DNA from: Rossellomorea marisflavi
Lineage (GTDB): Bacteria; Bacillota; Bacilli; Bacillales; Bacillaceae_B
Reading direction: 5' to 3'
Length of the DNA stretch: 64,000 nt
Assembly (NCBI RefSeq): GCF_009806575.1
Contig: NZ_CP047095.1
Span: 3,476,001 to 3,540,000 of the forward strand
Below the pieces are notes generated by a model. The model saw only the letters and a list, made by a program, of their open reading frames with translations, made no database searches and had not been told where the DNA came from. Position 1 is the first letter of the stretch, and the number at the start of each line of letters is the position of its first letter. Below, piece after piece: positions 17,951 through 27,182 of this stretch. Position numbers and translations under genes: made by a program.

Positions 17951-18066
17951 ACTCATCTCTCCTTCCATTGTCGGAAAATTTCATCAACCAGCTGGTTGTC
18001 GGTTTGTAATTGGTATATTATAGTTATCATATAGTCTACTATACTTAACCAAAGGGTGACTGACTC

Positions 18067-19035
18067 ATGAAAGAACTTCTTCTTGGCATTGTCTCGTCCA
18101 TGTTCTTTGCCGTTACATTCATTTTGAATCGTTCCATGGAGCTGTCCGGGGGGAGCTGGATGTGGAGTGCGTCCCTCCGTTTCCTGTTCATGCTTCCGTT
18201 TTTCCTTCTCATTGTACTTGCAAGGAAGAATATGAAACAAGTATTTCTTGAACTCAAATCGAATCCTGGTGCGTGGCTGCTTTGGAGCTTTTTCGGTTTC
18301 GTCCTGTTCTATGCCCCATTGACCTACGCCGCCACCTATGGACCGGGCTGGCTCGTAGCGGGCACATGGCAGTTCACGATCGTAGCGGGGATCCTGCTCG
18401 CACCTCTCTTTTTCACCACTGGGCCAGACGGAAGCAAACAGCGTCATCGCATCCAAAAGAAAGCACTGATCATTTCCCTTCTCATCCTTACAGGTGTGAT
18501 CTTCATCCAGCAGCAGCAAGCTGCCGAGCTGACACCCATCCAGATGTTGATGGGCATCCTGCCGGTTCTCATAGCGACCTTTGCCTATCCACTCGGTAAC
18601 CGTAAAATGATGAGCTTATGCAACGGACGGCTGGATACGTTCCAGCGGATCCTCGGCATGACGATTGCAAGCCTTCCCTTCTGGCTGATCCTGAGCGCAC
18701 TCGCCATATGGAAAGCGGGCTTCCCGAGTGGCGGGCAAGTGACTCAATCCTTTGTTGTAGCAGTGTGCTCAGGCGTGATTGCCACTACCCTGTTCTTTAT
18801 TGCCACGAACCGGGTCCGTCATCATCAAGGGAAGCTCGCCTCAGTCGAAGCCACGCAGTCGACCCAGGTCCTGTTCGTCATGGCCGGTGAAGCCATCTTC
18901 CTGTCGAGCCCGCTTCCGACCGGCATTGCAGCCGTCGGGATCCTGTTGATCATCGCCGGGATCATCGGCCATACATTGAATATGAAAAAGATGAATGCCC
19001 TCCGCCCCGTCACCCTTCAGAAGAGCTCTTCATAA
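18067..19035 (+). CDS. EamA/EmrE-type DMT superfamily exporter
   Basis: A 322-residue protein with about ten hydrophobic segments in two homologous halves, the layout of the multidrug-resistance-efflux branch of the drug/metabolite transporter superfamily. The start at ATG 18067 is in a short divergent region shared with the XRE-cupin regulator. The tail carries the late-half signature SVEATQSTQVLFVMAGEAIF. Substrates for this branch are mostly uncharacterised; amino acids or drugs are possible. Confidence 0.85.
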   Translation: MKELLLGIVSSMFFAVTFILNRSMELSGGSWMWSASLRFLFMLPFFLLIVLARKNMKQVFLELKSNPGAWLLWSFFGFVLFYAPLTYAATYGPGWLVAGTWQFTIVAGILLAPLFFTTGPDGSKQRHRIQKKALIISLLILTGVIFIQQQQAAELTPIQMLMGILPVLIATFAYPLGNRKMMSLCNGRLDTFQRILGMTIASLPFWLILSALAIWKAGFPSGGQVTQSFVVAVCSGVIATTLFFIATNRVRHHQGKLASVEATQSTQVLFVMAGEAIFLSSPLPTGIAAVGILLIIAGIIGHTLNMKKMNALRPVTLQKSSS

Positions 19036-19040
19036 GAAAA

Positions 19041-19065
19041 AGCGTCCTGCCCTGGACGCTTTTCT
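19041..19065. terminator. Terminator between exporter and MarR gene
   Basis: The stem AGCGTCC/GGACGCT with loop TGCCCT is flanked by A and T runs and lies between convergent stops. Confidence 0.8.
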
Positions 19066-19509
19066 TCATGATGACTCCATATTCTTCTGCACTTTCTTCA
19101 GTAACCCCAGCAGCTGATGCTGCTCCTCGCGATCGAGACCATGAAACTGGGTGGCTTGGACCTGCTCCTGCTGCGGCACCACTTCGTCGTAGAGCTCCCG
19201 CCCGCTTGCTGTAAGGGTGATGGTTTTCGTCTTCCACTGCTGTTCACGTTGCACGTATCCCAGTTTCTCCATCTTCGTGATGAGCTGCGTAATATTGCCT
19301 TTGGTGACGAACAATTTCTCACCGAGCTCCTTCTGTGTAAGCTTCCCGTGCACCCCCACCTGGGTCAGGCAGTCGAACTGTGCACTGGTGAGTCCCCATT
19401 TCTTGAGGTGATCATTGTTTTCCTTGATGCTGTGATTGTATACCCGTGAGAGACGGAACCATAGCATCAGGCCAAGGCGCTTTTCCTTCATGGAAAATGA
19501 TTTGCTCAT
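19066..19509 (-). CDS. MarR-family transcriptional repressor
   Basis: A 147-residue winged-helix regulator (LTQKELGEKLFVTKGNITQLITKMEKLG with wing YVQREQQWKTKTITLTASG). It overlaps the upstream glyoxalase gene by four bases, so it is the second gene of that operon and probably autoregulated. The 16-base palindrome at 20520-20535 is the likely operator and would also serve the divergent glyoxalase gene. It resembles regulators such as MhqR that control quinone detoxification, but its apparent operator differs from the MhqR box. No cysteine is present, so a simple thiol switch is unlikely. Confidence 0.88.
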   Translation of the reverse strand: MSKSFSMKEKRLGLMLWFRLSRVYNHSIKENNDHLKKWGLTSAQFDCLTQVGVHGKLTQKELGEKLFVTKGNITQLITKMEKLGYVQREQQWKTKTITLTASGRELYDEVVPQQEQVQATQFHGLDREEQHQLLGLLKKVQKNMESS

Positions 19510-20462
19510 TTTCCTTCCCCCCCTCGTGCCTCTGGAAGGCGCTTGATCTTTGATTCGATTTCCCCTCTTCTTCCTTCGAGGAACGGCGGCAGGGAAAGGT
19601 TCCTGCCGAGACGGTCACGGGTCTCATCGGTTTCGAACCCCGGTCCGTCAGTGGCCAGTTCAAACAAGATGCCGCTTGGATCATGAAAATAGGTGGATCT
19701 GAAGTAATGTCGATCAATCAATCCCGACGTTTTGACCCCATGACTCTCCAGATGATCGATCCACTTATCGAGCTCTGCCTCATCGTTCACCCGGAATGCG
19801 ACATGATGGACGCCACCGCGCCCTTGGCGTTCTTTCGGTCCATCTTGTTCGAGAAGATGCACCTCAGATCCTCTCCCGCCGGATCCTGTTGTGAACATCC
19901 GAACCTTCCCTTCATCCCCGCTGTCCTTTTTCACAAACCCTAGTATCTCTTCCAGGAAGCGTTCAGTCGCTCCCGTATCCTTTACCGTTAACTGCACAGG
20001 ACCGAGGCCACTGATGGCATACGCCTGAGGAACCGTACTCCCTGACCACGCATTTCTCTCAGCACCCGAATCCGCCATCAGCTGCATCCGGTGACCTTCG
20101 CGGTCCCTGAACCCGAGGACGCTATATCCATACCGGTTGGAAATCCCGTCATGCTCAACCCCGAATTCCTGGAACCGGCTTCGCCAATAGTCCAGAATTT
20201 CTTCTGACGGCACTAGTAATGACACGAGGGAGATGCTGTCCGTTCCAGCATGATTCTTAGCCAGGTTGGGGATTTCAAAAAAGGTCAGCTCCGAGCCCGG
20301 ACTTCCCGTTTCATCCCCATAGAATAGATGATAATAAAAGGGGTTGTCCTGGTTCACCGTCGTCTTTACGAGGCGCATGCCGAGGATGTCCCGATAAAAA
20401 GGCAGGTTCACTGCCGCATTGGCTGTAAGTGATGAGATATGATGGATTCCTTTGAGTTCCAT
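19506..20462 (-). CDS. Ring-cleavage dioxygenase-like glyoxalase-fold protein (MhqO/MhqA/MhqE-like)
   Basis: A 318-residue protein with two vicinal-oxygen-chelate repeats. Metal-ligand histidines occur in KGIHHISS and GVHHVAF, with an acidic ligand expected in GILFELATDGPG. Start ATG 20462 has GGGAGG seven bases upstream; an upstream in-frame start lacks it. In B. subtilis MhqA/E/O are induced by methylhydroquinone and help remove quinone electrophiles. Here it is in one operon with a MarR repressor and faces a close paralogue at 20598. The exact substrate is unknown. Confidence 0.88.
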   Translation of the reverse strand: MELKGIHHISSLTANAAVNLPFYRDILGMRLVKTTVNQDNPFYYHLFYGDETGSPGSELTFFEIPNLAKNHAGTDSISLVSLLVPSEEILDYWRSRFQEFGVEHDGISNRYGYSVLGFRDREGHRMQLMADSGAERNAWSGSTVPQAYAISGLGPVQLTVKDTGATERFLEEILGFVKKDSGDEGKVRMFTTGSGGRGSEVHLLEQDGPKERQGRGGVHHVAFRVNDEAELDKWIDHLESHGVKTSGLIDRHYFRSTYFHDPSGILFELATDGPGFETDETRDRLGRNLSLPPFLEGRRGEIESKIKRLPEARGGEGK

Positions 20463-20519
20463 GATGCGTCCTCCCTGAATGTTTCTTACTTGCATCTTTT
20501 CTTGTGATTATGTATTATC

Positions 20520-20535
20520 AGTTTAGTACTAAACT
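20520..20535. promoter_or_regulatory. Putative MarR operator, 16-bp perfect palindrome
   Basis: AGTTTAGTACTAAACT is a perfect inverted repeat in the 135-base divergent region between two glyoxalase genes. The MarR gene is in the leftward operon, so one operator could control both directions. Confidence 0.7.
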
Positions 20536-20597
20536 TAAAAACCGTCAAGCATGCGGCCCAGCCGCATTCAATAAGAAGGAAAAAGGAGAGATCTGCC

Positions 20598-21581
20598 TTG
20601 AACCATCTAAAAGGAATCCATCACGTGACCGCCATCACGAGCAGTGCGGAAAAGAATTATGAATTTTTCACCTACGTCCTCGGGATGCGCCTTGTGAAAA
20701 AGACCGTCAATCAGGATGATATCCAGACGTACCATCTTTTCTTTGCCGATGACAAAGGAAGTGCCGGAACCGATATGACGTTCTTTGACTTCCCTAACAT
20801 TCCACGTGGGGTACACGGAACGAATGAAATCACGAAAACATCCTTCCGCGTACCGAGTGACGAAGCCCTTGACTACTGGGTCAAACGCTTCGATCGCTTG
20901 AAGATCGACCACAGTGGCATCACGACACGCTTCGGGAAAAAGACCCTTTCTTTCACCGACTTCGATGATCAGCAGTACCAATTGATCTCAGATGAGAAGA
21001 ACGAAGGAGTCCCTGCAGGCACCCCATGGCAGGATGGACCGGTTCCATTGGAATATGCCATCACAGGTCTAGGACCGATCTTCATCCGCATCCAGGACCT
21101 CGACTATTTCAAAAAACTGATGGAAATGGTCCTTCAATTTAAGGAAATCGGTCATGAAGGAAGCTTCCACCTGTTCGAGGTCGGGGAAGGCGGAAACGGG
21201 GCGCAGGTCGTCGTGGAGCACAATACCGTCCTTCCGAGCGCCCAACAAGGCTTTGGTACCGTCCACCACGTGGCCTTCCGCGTCGAGGACCGTGCTGTTC
21301 TTGATGAATGGACCAAACGCATGGAAGAGTTCGGATTCCGTACGTCCGGGTATGTGAACCGCCACTTCTTCGAATCACTCTATGCCCCTGTGGCACCACA
21401 GATCCTATTCGAATTTGCAACGGATGGACCGGGATTCATGGGTGACGAGCCATACGAAACCCTCGGTGAGAAGTTATCCCTGCCTCCATTCCTCGAGCCG
21501 AAGCGCGAACAGATTGAAGCGCTCGTCAGACCGATCGATACGGTCAGGAGCACGAGGGATATCCAGAAAGAGTATGAGTGA
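20598..21581 (+). CDS. Ring-cleavage dioxygenase-like glyoxalase-fold protein (MhqO-like paralogue)
   Basis: A 327-residue two-repeat vicinal-oxygen-chelate protein starting at TTG with AGGAGA eight bases upstream. The histidines in LKGIHHVTA and TVHHVAFR and the acidic ligand region ILFEFATDGPG match its divergent neighbour at 19506-20462 and the more distant paralogue at 49323-50261. It is probably induced by quinone-like or aromatic electrophiles through the MarR operator between the two genes. Dioxygenase activity is assumed from the family, not shown. Confidence 0.88.
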   Translation: MNHLKGIHHVTAITSSAEKNYEFFTYVLGMRLVKKTVNQDDIQTYHLFFADDKGSAGTDMTFFDFPNIPRGVHGTNEITKTSFRVPSDEALDYWVKRFDRLKIDHSGITTRFGKKTLSFTDFDDQQYQLISDEKNEGVPAGTPWQDGPVPLEYAITGLGPIFIRIQDLDYFKKLMEMVLQFKEIGHEGSFHLFEVGEGGNGAQVVVEHNTVLPSAQQGFGTVHHVAFRVEDRAVLDEWTKRMEEFGFRTSGYVNRHFFESLYAPVAPQILFEFATDGPGFMGDEPYETLGEKLSLPPFLEPKREQIEALVRPIDTVRSTRDIQKEYE

Positions 21582-21635
21582 CCAAATCTCCGAATTCCCA
21601 CAAAAAAATCTGGGATAGATTGTTTTAATCATGGT

Positions 21636-21683
21636 AAAACCCGAATTCATTTGCCTGCGATATGGCAAATGAATTCGGGTTTT
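21636..21683 (+). terminator. Terminator with a perfect 20-bp stem
   Basis: Arms 21636-21655 and 21664-21683 are perfectly complementary with an 8-base loop and end in a T run. The stem is longer than usual and could also protect the 3' end of the transcript from the glyoxalase gene. Confidence 0.85.
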
Positions 21684-21710
21684 TAGTTTGTTTCATGACC
21701 AAGTTTATAG

Positions 21711-21823
21711 CGGTTGATTGGAGTGCAAGACGAAGACTCCTACGAGAAGAGTAGCTGATGTGAGAAGGTCTGCCGAGGAGGCTCACGAGCTACCCCCGGA
21801 AAGCGTAGTCTTGCACGGAAATC
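21711..21823 (+). repeat. Dispersed GC-rich intergenic repeat, copy 1
   Basis: This diverged copy keeps the common core (GACTCCTACG, GAGGAGGCTC, CCGGAAAGCG). Its ends form an inverted pair, GTGCAAGAC at 21723-21731 and GTCTTGCAC at 21808-21816, so the RNA or single strand can fold into a closed hairpin. It lies between a terminator and a convergent gene. Confidence 0.75.
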
Positions 21824-21875
21824 ATGAGTGGTATATAGAATTGATACTGATGATGTTTGTATGTAAATGGTACCT

Positions 21876-22424
21876 TCAGAATGTCACTTCAATCGCTTCA
21901 TCCTTATAAGGGGAATGAAAGATCACCTTATGGTCGCCGATCCATTCAACATCGTTGATCCCCAGAACGGTCAGATCGTCTTCAAGTCCATCGGTATGCC
22001 TGGTCATGATCGACACTGAGTCTCCTTTTTGTTTTTGCACCACCATTGGAATGCTGGTCGACCGGTAAAACGTATAAAAATGAGATGTTTCACCATGTGT
22101 AGCATTCCTATATTCGATCATGACCGTCGCCCCTCCATCTGGGGATTGGATATCATGATAGGAATGCTTTAAAAGGAGATGTAGGAAGATGACCACCACT
22201 GAAAAAACAAGGAATATAACCGACACAGTAATCATCACATACCTATTGATCTTATACGCCCAGGCTACGATGTATAACGCCACGATCGTAAGGAACCACG
22301 GCACCAAAAGCCCTGTCGGCTTTAAAAAACTCACGTAATAATTGTACTTGTATAAAAAGATAAGAAGAATATCGATTCCGACGATGGCTAAAAACAAGAT
22401 CATGGCCATGGTTTTCTTTTTCAT
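21876..22424 (-). CDS. Membrane protein with DUF5412-like C-terminal domain
   Basis: A 182-residue protein with three N-terminal hydrophobic segments (about residues 5-25, 33-52 and 60-82) and a soluble outer domain starting at DIQSPDGG. That domain resembles DUF5412 proteins of bacilli (pattern SPDGG-x3-MIEYRNATHGE-x5-YTFYR). ATG 22424 is preceded by GGAGG; an in-frame GTG at 22442 overlaps that site. No function is known and no partner gene is evident. Confidence 0.65.
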   Translation of the reverse strand: MKKKTMAMILFLAIVGIDILLIFLYKYNYYVSFLKPTGLLVPWFLTIVALYIVAWAYKINRYVMITVSVIFLVFSVVVIFLHLLLKHSYHDIQSPDGGATVMIEYRNATHGETSHFYTFYRSTSIPMVVQKQKGDSVSIMTRHTDGLEDDLTVLGINDVEWIGDHKVIFHSPYKDEAIEVTF

Positions 22425-22546
22425 TGCATTTGCTCCCTCCACGTGCGTGCCATCCTTATTTTAACATATCGATTCCACTCAGATTCAATAGTCTGAAGAA
22501 TAAAAAACACCTACCAGTTCATACTGATAGGCTCGCAAATTCATGC

Positions 22547-22855
22547 TTAATCGGCCGGTCTTGGACCAGGCTTTTTCCCAGTCGATTCCACTGTCAGGAC
22601 CGGAAGGACAGTGGCATCACCTTCGACTCTGATCTGGCAGGACAAGCGAAGGCGATCCTCATACGTCATCTCTGTCTCACCCGACGACACCTCACAGAAA
22701 TCTCCGTCATGAATTTCGACCCTGCACGTGGTACAGCGTGCGTTGCCGCCACATCGATGCAGGATGTCCACTCCGTTGTCCTCCAGGGCCAGAACCAGCT
22801 TCGTACCCTTTTCAACCGTATATTTCCCGTAACCGATCACTGTCAACTTTGGCAT
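22547..22855 (-). CDS. Plant-type [2Fe-2S] ferredoxin
   Basis: A 102-residue electron carrier. Cysteines 35, 41, 44 and 73 form C-x5-C-x2-C-x28-C, the plant/adrenodoxin-type cluster motif (HRCGGNARCTTC and LSCQIR). ATG 22855 has GGAGG eight bases upstream. It stands alone between a DUF5412-like gene and a nitroreductase gene. It could supply electrons to an oxygenase or the glyoxalase-type enzymes nearby, but no reductase partner is adjacent. Confidence 0.88.
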   Translation of the reverse strand: MPKLTVIGYGKYTVEKGTKLVLALEDNGVDILHRCGGNARCTTCRVEIHDGDFCEVSSGETEMTYEDRLRLSCQIRVEGDATVLPVLTVESTGKKPGPRPAD

Positions 22856-22999
22856 GGATCCCGCCTCCTCATTCCTCATAGTGTAACCATTCTACGCTCA
22901 TTTTTTCCGCCTTTGTGATGTTTTGATTAAACTTTATTAATTTTCAAATAATTGTTTGACTTCGTGTGTTGAGAAGATTATAATTACCCTATGTTTAAA

Positions 23000-23017
23000 A
23001 TGTTTTAATTCGAGATA
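23000..23017 (+). promoter_or_regulatory. MhqR-box-like motif upstream of nitroreductase
   Basis: TTTTAATTCGAGATA here shares the strong right half of the B. subtilis MhqR operator (TATCTCGAATTCGAGATA); the left half is poor. It ends 18 bases before the nitroreductase start. Matching copies occur at 50785-50802 and 50848-50865. Confidence 0.55.
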
Positions 23018-23035
23018 ATTTGAGGAGGAAAAAAT

Positions 23036-23635
23036 ATGGCTGTTGATTTTTATGAAAGCCTGAAGTCCCGCCGTACGTATTATGGTATCGATAAGCAGGT
23101 AACTGTATCAGACGAACGGGTTAAAGAAATCGTTGAGTTTGCAGTAAAACACACGCCTTCTGCGTTCAATTCACAGACTGCACGTGTTGTCGTCCTTACA
23201 GGAGACGCTCATGACAAGCTATGGGATCTAACCACTTCCGCCCTGAAAAAAGCAGTAGGAGACGGAGATTTCACTGGAACCCAGCAGAAGATGGATTCCT
23301 TCAAAGCAGGCTACGGCACGGTTTTGTTCTTCGAAGAGGAAAGCATCGTCAAGTCCCTTCAGGAACAATTCGCCCTCTATGCCGATAACTTCCCGATCTG
23401 GTCCCACCAATCCTCCGGGATGCATCAGCTCGTTGTCTGGACCGCCCTTGAATCAGAAGGCCTCGGCGCCTCCCTTCAGCATTACAACCCGCTGATCGAT
23501 GAAGACGTGAAAAACGAATGGAGCCTCCCGCAAAGTTGGAAGCTCATCGCCCAAATGCCATTCGGCAATCCGACAGCAGAGCCGGGTGAAAAGCAATTCC
23601 AGCCGCTTGATGAACGCGTGAAATTTTATAAATAA
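23036..23635 (+). CDS. Nitroreductase-family flavoprotein (Frm2/Hbn1-like)
   Basis: A 199-residue FMN enzyme. The N-terminal KSRRTYYGID and TPSAFNSQTAR segments bind FMN, and the Frm2-like branch is suggested by SFKAGYGTVLFFEE and WSHQSSGMHQLVVWTALE. GAGGAGG is seven bases above the ATG, and an MhqR-like box precedes it. Members reduce nitro compounds and quinones with NAD(P)H. Two-electron quinone reduction would fit the neighbouring detoxification genes; this is inferred. Confidence 0.87.
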   Translation: MAVDFYESLKSRRTYYGIDKQVTVSDERVKEIVEFAVKHTPSAFNSQTARVVVLTGDAHDKLWDLTTSALKKAVGDGDFTGTQQKMDSFKAGYGTVLFFEEESIVKSLQEQFALYADNFPIWSHQSSGMHQLVVWTALESEGLGASLQHYNPLIDEDVKNEWSLPQSWKLIAQMPFGNPTAEPGEKQFQPLDERVKFYK

Positions 23636-23783
23636 GACAGAAGCACAGCGATTCGCATGATCGCTGTGTTTTGTTTTGTTGGTCTACTTCCCTTCACGTA
23701 GGGATGGCAACCCGGTGCTGATTTCGACCTGATATGAACCCTCATCAGAAAGAGAGCAGAAGGAACCATACTCCCCCTTCCAG

Positions 23784-23830
23784 TAGTGAAGTATAGCGAA
23801 AGTCGACAACTTCCAAAGAAATAAGAGGGG
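23784..23830 (+). repeat. Degenerate fragment of the dispersed repeat
   Basis: AGTGAAGTATAGCGAAAG followed by an AT-rich version of the GACTCC...GGAATAGAGG core aligns with the first 45 bases of copy 2, about 110 bases downstream. It looks like a decayed older copy. Confidence 0.5.
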
Positions 23831-23895
23831 CCCCCATCAATAAATGAATGATTATCCCATAAGCGGATTACCATCCCCCTCTTCCCAACCTTCAT

Positions 23896-24015
23896 AGTGA
23901 AGTGCAGCGAAGGACGGCCGACTCCTTCGGGAATAGAGGCAAGGTTGAGACCCTGCAGCCGAAGCGGCTCAACTTACTCCCCGAGGAAAGCGGACGACCG
24001 CAGCGAAACGCAACG
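23896..24015 (+). repeat. Dispersed GC-rich intergenic repeat, copy 2
   Basis: The copy begins AGTGAAGTGCAGCGAAGG, passes through CCGACTCCTTCGGGAATAG, GTTGAGACCCTGCAG and CCGAAGCGGCTCAAC, and ends GAGGAAAGCGG...CCGCAGCGAAACG. Internal arms GTTGAG and CTCAAC pair. Confidence 0.8.
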
Positions 24016-24306
24016 ATCCTCTCACTCCTTCTCACCATTAAAAAGTGGCCGGGGTTCCTGGCTGAGACCCTTCTTGCATGAATCCTCCTTACAGAAAGCA
24101 TCTGCCGGATCTGAACGGAGGTCCCTTCCACCCTTTACACTTATTAAAAAATATGCAAACTCACTTAAATACCCGATTCCAGCACATACTAAGCGGAACA
24201 ACCCCATCCGATTGAATGGACAAAATTCGCCAGCCATCACCATTTTCTGTTACAATAAGTACATAAGTTATTTTTTTATCCAACCGTTTGAAAGGGGTTA
24301 CATATA

Positions 24307-24624
24307 GTGGAGGACCGACAAGAACTTCACCCTAAAGTAGAGAAAAGCTTCGAACTGATCGGAAAAAAATGGACCGGTTTGATCATCTATGTTTTAATGA
24401 GTGGACCAAAGCGCTTCAGCGAATTGAGCGAAGCCATCCCCGCCCTGAGTAGACGATTATTGACCGAGCGCGTCAAAGAACTGGAAGAACACGGGATTGT
24501 CATCAGGGAAGTCATAGCGGATCGGCCGATACGATCGGAATATTCACTCACACAAAAGGGGATCGAACTGGGCAACATCCTCGGACCTATCAGCAAATGG
24601 GCAGAAAGCTGGGTCCATGACTAA
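24307..24624 (+). CDS. HxlR/DUF24-family regulator (YodB/CatR-like) without cysteines
   Basis: A 105-residue winged-helix regulator starting at GTG with AAAGGGG upstream. Its sequence follows YodB closely in the core (FELIGKKWTGLIIYVLMSGPKRFSEL, LTERVKELEEHGIV). In B. subtilis YodB and CatR a conserved N-terminal cysteine senses quinones and diamide; here that position reads HPK rather than CPK, and no cysteine occurs anywhere in the protein. It is the first gene of an operon with an azoreductase, the usual target of YodB, so the role is probably kept while the sensing chemistry must differ. Confidence 0.88.
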   Translation: MEDRQELHPKVEKSFELIGKKWTGLIIYVLMSGPKRFSELSEAIPALSRRLLTERVKELEEHGIVIREVIADRPIRSEYSLTQKGIELGNILGPISKWAESWVHD

Positions 24625-24648
24625 CCTCTAATAGAAAGGGTTGACATC

Positions 24649-25284
24649 ATGACCAACGTTCTCTATATCACCGCTCATCCACTCAGTGAAACTGAATCCC
24701 TCAGCATGGCTGTTGGAAAAGAATTTTTCGATACATACAAACGATCTCACCCCGAAGATGAAATCGTTCACCTGGATCTGTATCAAAGTGACATCCCGTT
24801 CCTCGACAGGGATGTCTTCGACGGATGGGAGAAACTCAGGTCAGAGGCTTCGCTTACAGACCTTACCACCGCAGAGCGCCTTAAAGTCGGACGCCTTGCC
24901 GAACTTGGCGGTCAGTTCCTGATGGCAGATAAATATATCTTCGTCACTCCCATGTGGAACTTCTCTATTCCCGCCATCATGAAGGCCTACATCGATGCCG
25001 TCACCGTATCCGGTAAGACGTTCATCTACACAAAGGACGGAATCCAGGGAATGCTTGCAGGCAAAAAGGCCATCCATATCCAGTCACGGGGAGATATATA
25101 CTCCGAAGGGCCGGAAGAACCGCGTGAGCTTGGGCATCGCTACATGGAAGTCATGATGGAATTTTTCGGAGTCGCTTCCTTTGAGAGCATCATCATTGAA
25201 GGCCAGATGAAATATCCTGAAAGAACGGAAGAAATCAAGGCCAGGGCGATGGCAGAGGCTCATGAGAAAGCTCAAACGTTTTAA
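24649..25284 (+). CDS. azoR: FMN-dependent NADH-azoreductase
   Basis: A 211-residue flavodoxin-fold reductase of the AzoR/AcpD type. FMN-binding segments are [15 protein letters not shown] and [17 protein letters not shown]; the tail IQSRGDIYS matches the family. It reduces azo dyes and quinones by two electrons using NADH, avoiding semiquinones. It is co-transcribed with the HxlR regulator (24-base gap, own ribosome binding site AGAAAGGG) and followed by a terminator. In length and sequence it is near B. subtilis AzoR1/AzoR2. Confidence 0.92.
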   Translation: MTNVLYITAHPLSETESLSMAVGKEFFDTYKRSHPEDEIVHLDLYQSDIPFLDRDVFDGWEKLRSEASLTDLTTAERLKVGRLAELGGQFLMADKYIFVTPMWNFSIPAIMKAYIDAVTVSGKTFIYTKDGIQGMLAGKKAIHIQSRGDIYSEGPEEPRELGHRYMEVMMEFFGVASFESIIIEGQMKYPERTEEIKARAMAEAHEKAQTF

Positions 25285-25293
25285 TGGACAAAG

Positions 25294-25316
25294 ACACCCG
25301 GATTGGGTGTTTTTTC
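25294..25316 (+). terminator. Terminator of the azoreductase operon
   Basis: ACACCC/GGGTGT stem with a five-base loop followed by six T. Confidence 0.8.
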
Positions 25317-25386
25317 TTGATGGTTTCCTTGATGGGACCACCCCGACCATTCCCGTGACAGCTGGTACTGAAACAAAAAAATCCAC

Positions 25387-25418
25387 AAAAAAACGGGAGG
25401 CAAAATGCCCCCGTTTTC
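25387..25418 (-). terminator. Terminator of the glcU-gdh operon
   Basis: AAAACGGG/CCCGTTTT arms surround a further GGC/GCC pair; the leftward transcript ends in seven T. It is about 10 bases past the stop of gdh. Confidence 0.8.
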
Positions 25419-25428
25419 GTTTTTTCTA

Positions 25429-26259
<831 letters not shown>

Positions 26260-27120
26260 TTATTGGCTTTTCGTGATTCCGAGAAGTACACCGCCGATGA
26301 TGATCAGGATGATACCGAAGATGATTCCGACCATTTGACGTTTGGTTTTCTTCTCACCTAGAAGGAAGATTCCTCCGAGTGTTGAAATAACGATACCCAT
26401 TTGAGAGAGGGAGAAGCTTGTTGCGACTCCGACTTTCGGTTGTGAGATGAAGAGGAACATATTCCCCGCAGCCCAGATCAATCCTGGAATGATGTTTTTA
26501 ATTGCATATTTGTTGAATGGCTTATGTCTGTAAGTAAGAATGATTCCTCCGATGAACATCCCGATTGCTTGTGGGAATAGGGCTGTCCAGCCATCAACGT
26601 CGAATAGACGTGCAACGACAACATATACAAGGTAACCAATGGTTGAAACGATAAGCGTGATGATCGCTTTCTTGAATTGTTTTGAATTCTCTTCGTTCTT
26701 TTGTTCCTTGCTCTCCAGTGATGTCAGCACGATACCGACGATGATACAGATAAGGGCAATGATTCCTAATATGACAGTGACCGCTGTGGACCACTCATTA
26801 AATACAATGACACCGAACAATGCAGTTGAAACAAGCTGCATACCGGTTGAAATCGGCATTGTTTTTGAAACACCGATATATTCGATCGTTTTGAGCTGGT
26901 TACTTTGACCTACGGCCCAGAATAGACCCGAAACGATTCCGACGATAAAGATGGTTGGTGTTAGAACCGGATGAACAACCAAGAAGATGACAGCTGAGAA
27001 GATCAGCGCACCGATTGTTGTTCCTAGTGTCTGGCTATAAGCGCCTCCACCGAGTTTCACATTGAAAAGTACAATGCTCCCCCAGAATATCGCAGGAAGG
27101 ATGGCTAAGAAAATATCCAT
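26260..27120 (-). CDS. glcU: Glucose uptake protein GlcU (GRP family)
   Basis: A 286-residue transporter with ten predicted spans in two halves, matching the glucose/ribose porter family (PAIFWGSIVLFNVKLGG at the N-terminus, SQMGIVISTLGGIFLLGEKKT late). It would import glucose by proton symport for the dehydrogenase encoded 45 bases downstream. The protein is close to Bacillus GlcU. The region upstream contains a perfect 15-base palindrome (27183-27197). Confidence 0.93.
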   Translation of the reverse strand: MDIFLAILPAIFWGSIVLFNVKLGGGAYSQTLGTTIGALIFSAVIFLVVHPVLTPTIFIVGIVSGLFWAVGQSNQLKTIEYIGVSKTMPISTGMQLVSTALFGVIVFNEWSTAVTVILGIIALICIIVGIVLTSLESKEQKNEENSKQFKKAIITLIVSTIGYLVYVVVARLFDVDGWTALFPQAIGMFIGGIILTYRHKPFNKYAIKNIIPGLIWAAGNMFLFISQPKVGVATSFSLSQMGIVISTLGGIFLLGEKKTKRQMVGIIFGIILIIIGGVLLGITKSQ

Positions 27121-27182
27121 GAATGTGAACCTTCTTTCCTAAACTGTTGATGTATTTGTGAGCGACTATTTGTTCACTCAAT

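Larger units (their letters stand above)
23636..24306. other. Intergenic stretch with repeat copies; no gene seen
   Basis: No convincing coding frame with a ribosome binding site was seen. The stretch holds a short hairpin after the nitroreductase gene (CAGCGAT / ATCGCTG), a degenerate repeat fragment at 23784-23830, repeat copy 2 at 23896-24015 and the promoter region of the HxlR-azoreductase operon. Confidence 0.6.

Noticed and set aside
24249-24262. A YodB-type operator upstream of the HxlR gene (GTTACAATAAGTAC)
   Set aside because: Only a 3+3 base dyad (TAC/GTA) is clear, which is too little to claim a site.
19066-25284. A recently acquired genomic island
   Set aside because: No integrase, tRNA or direct-repeat boundaries were seen, and the genes look like ordinary Bacillus stress genes.
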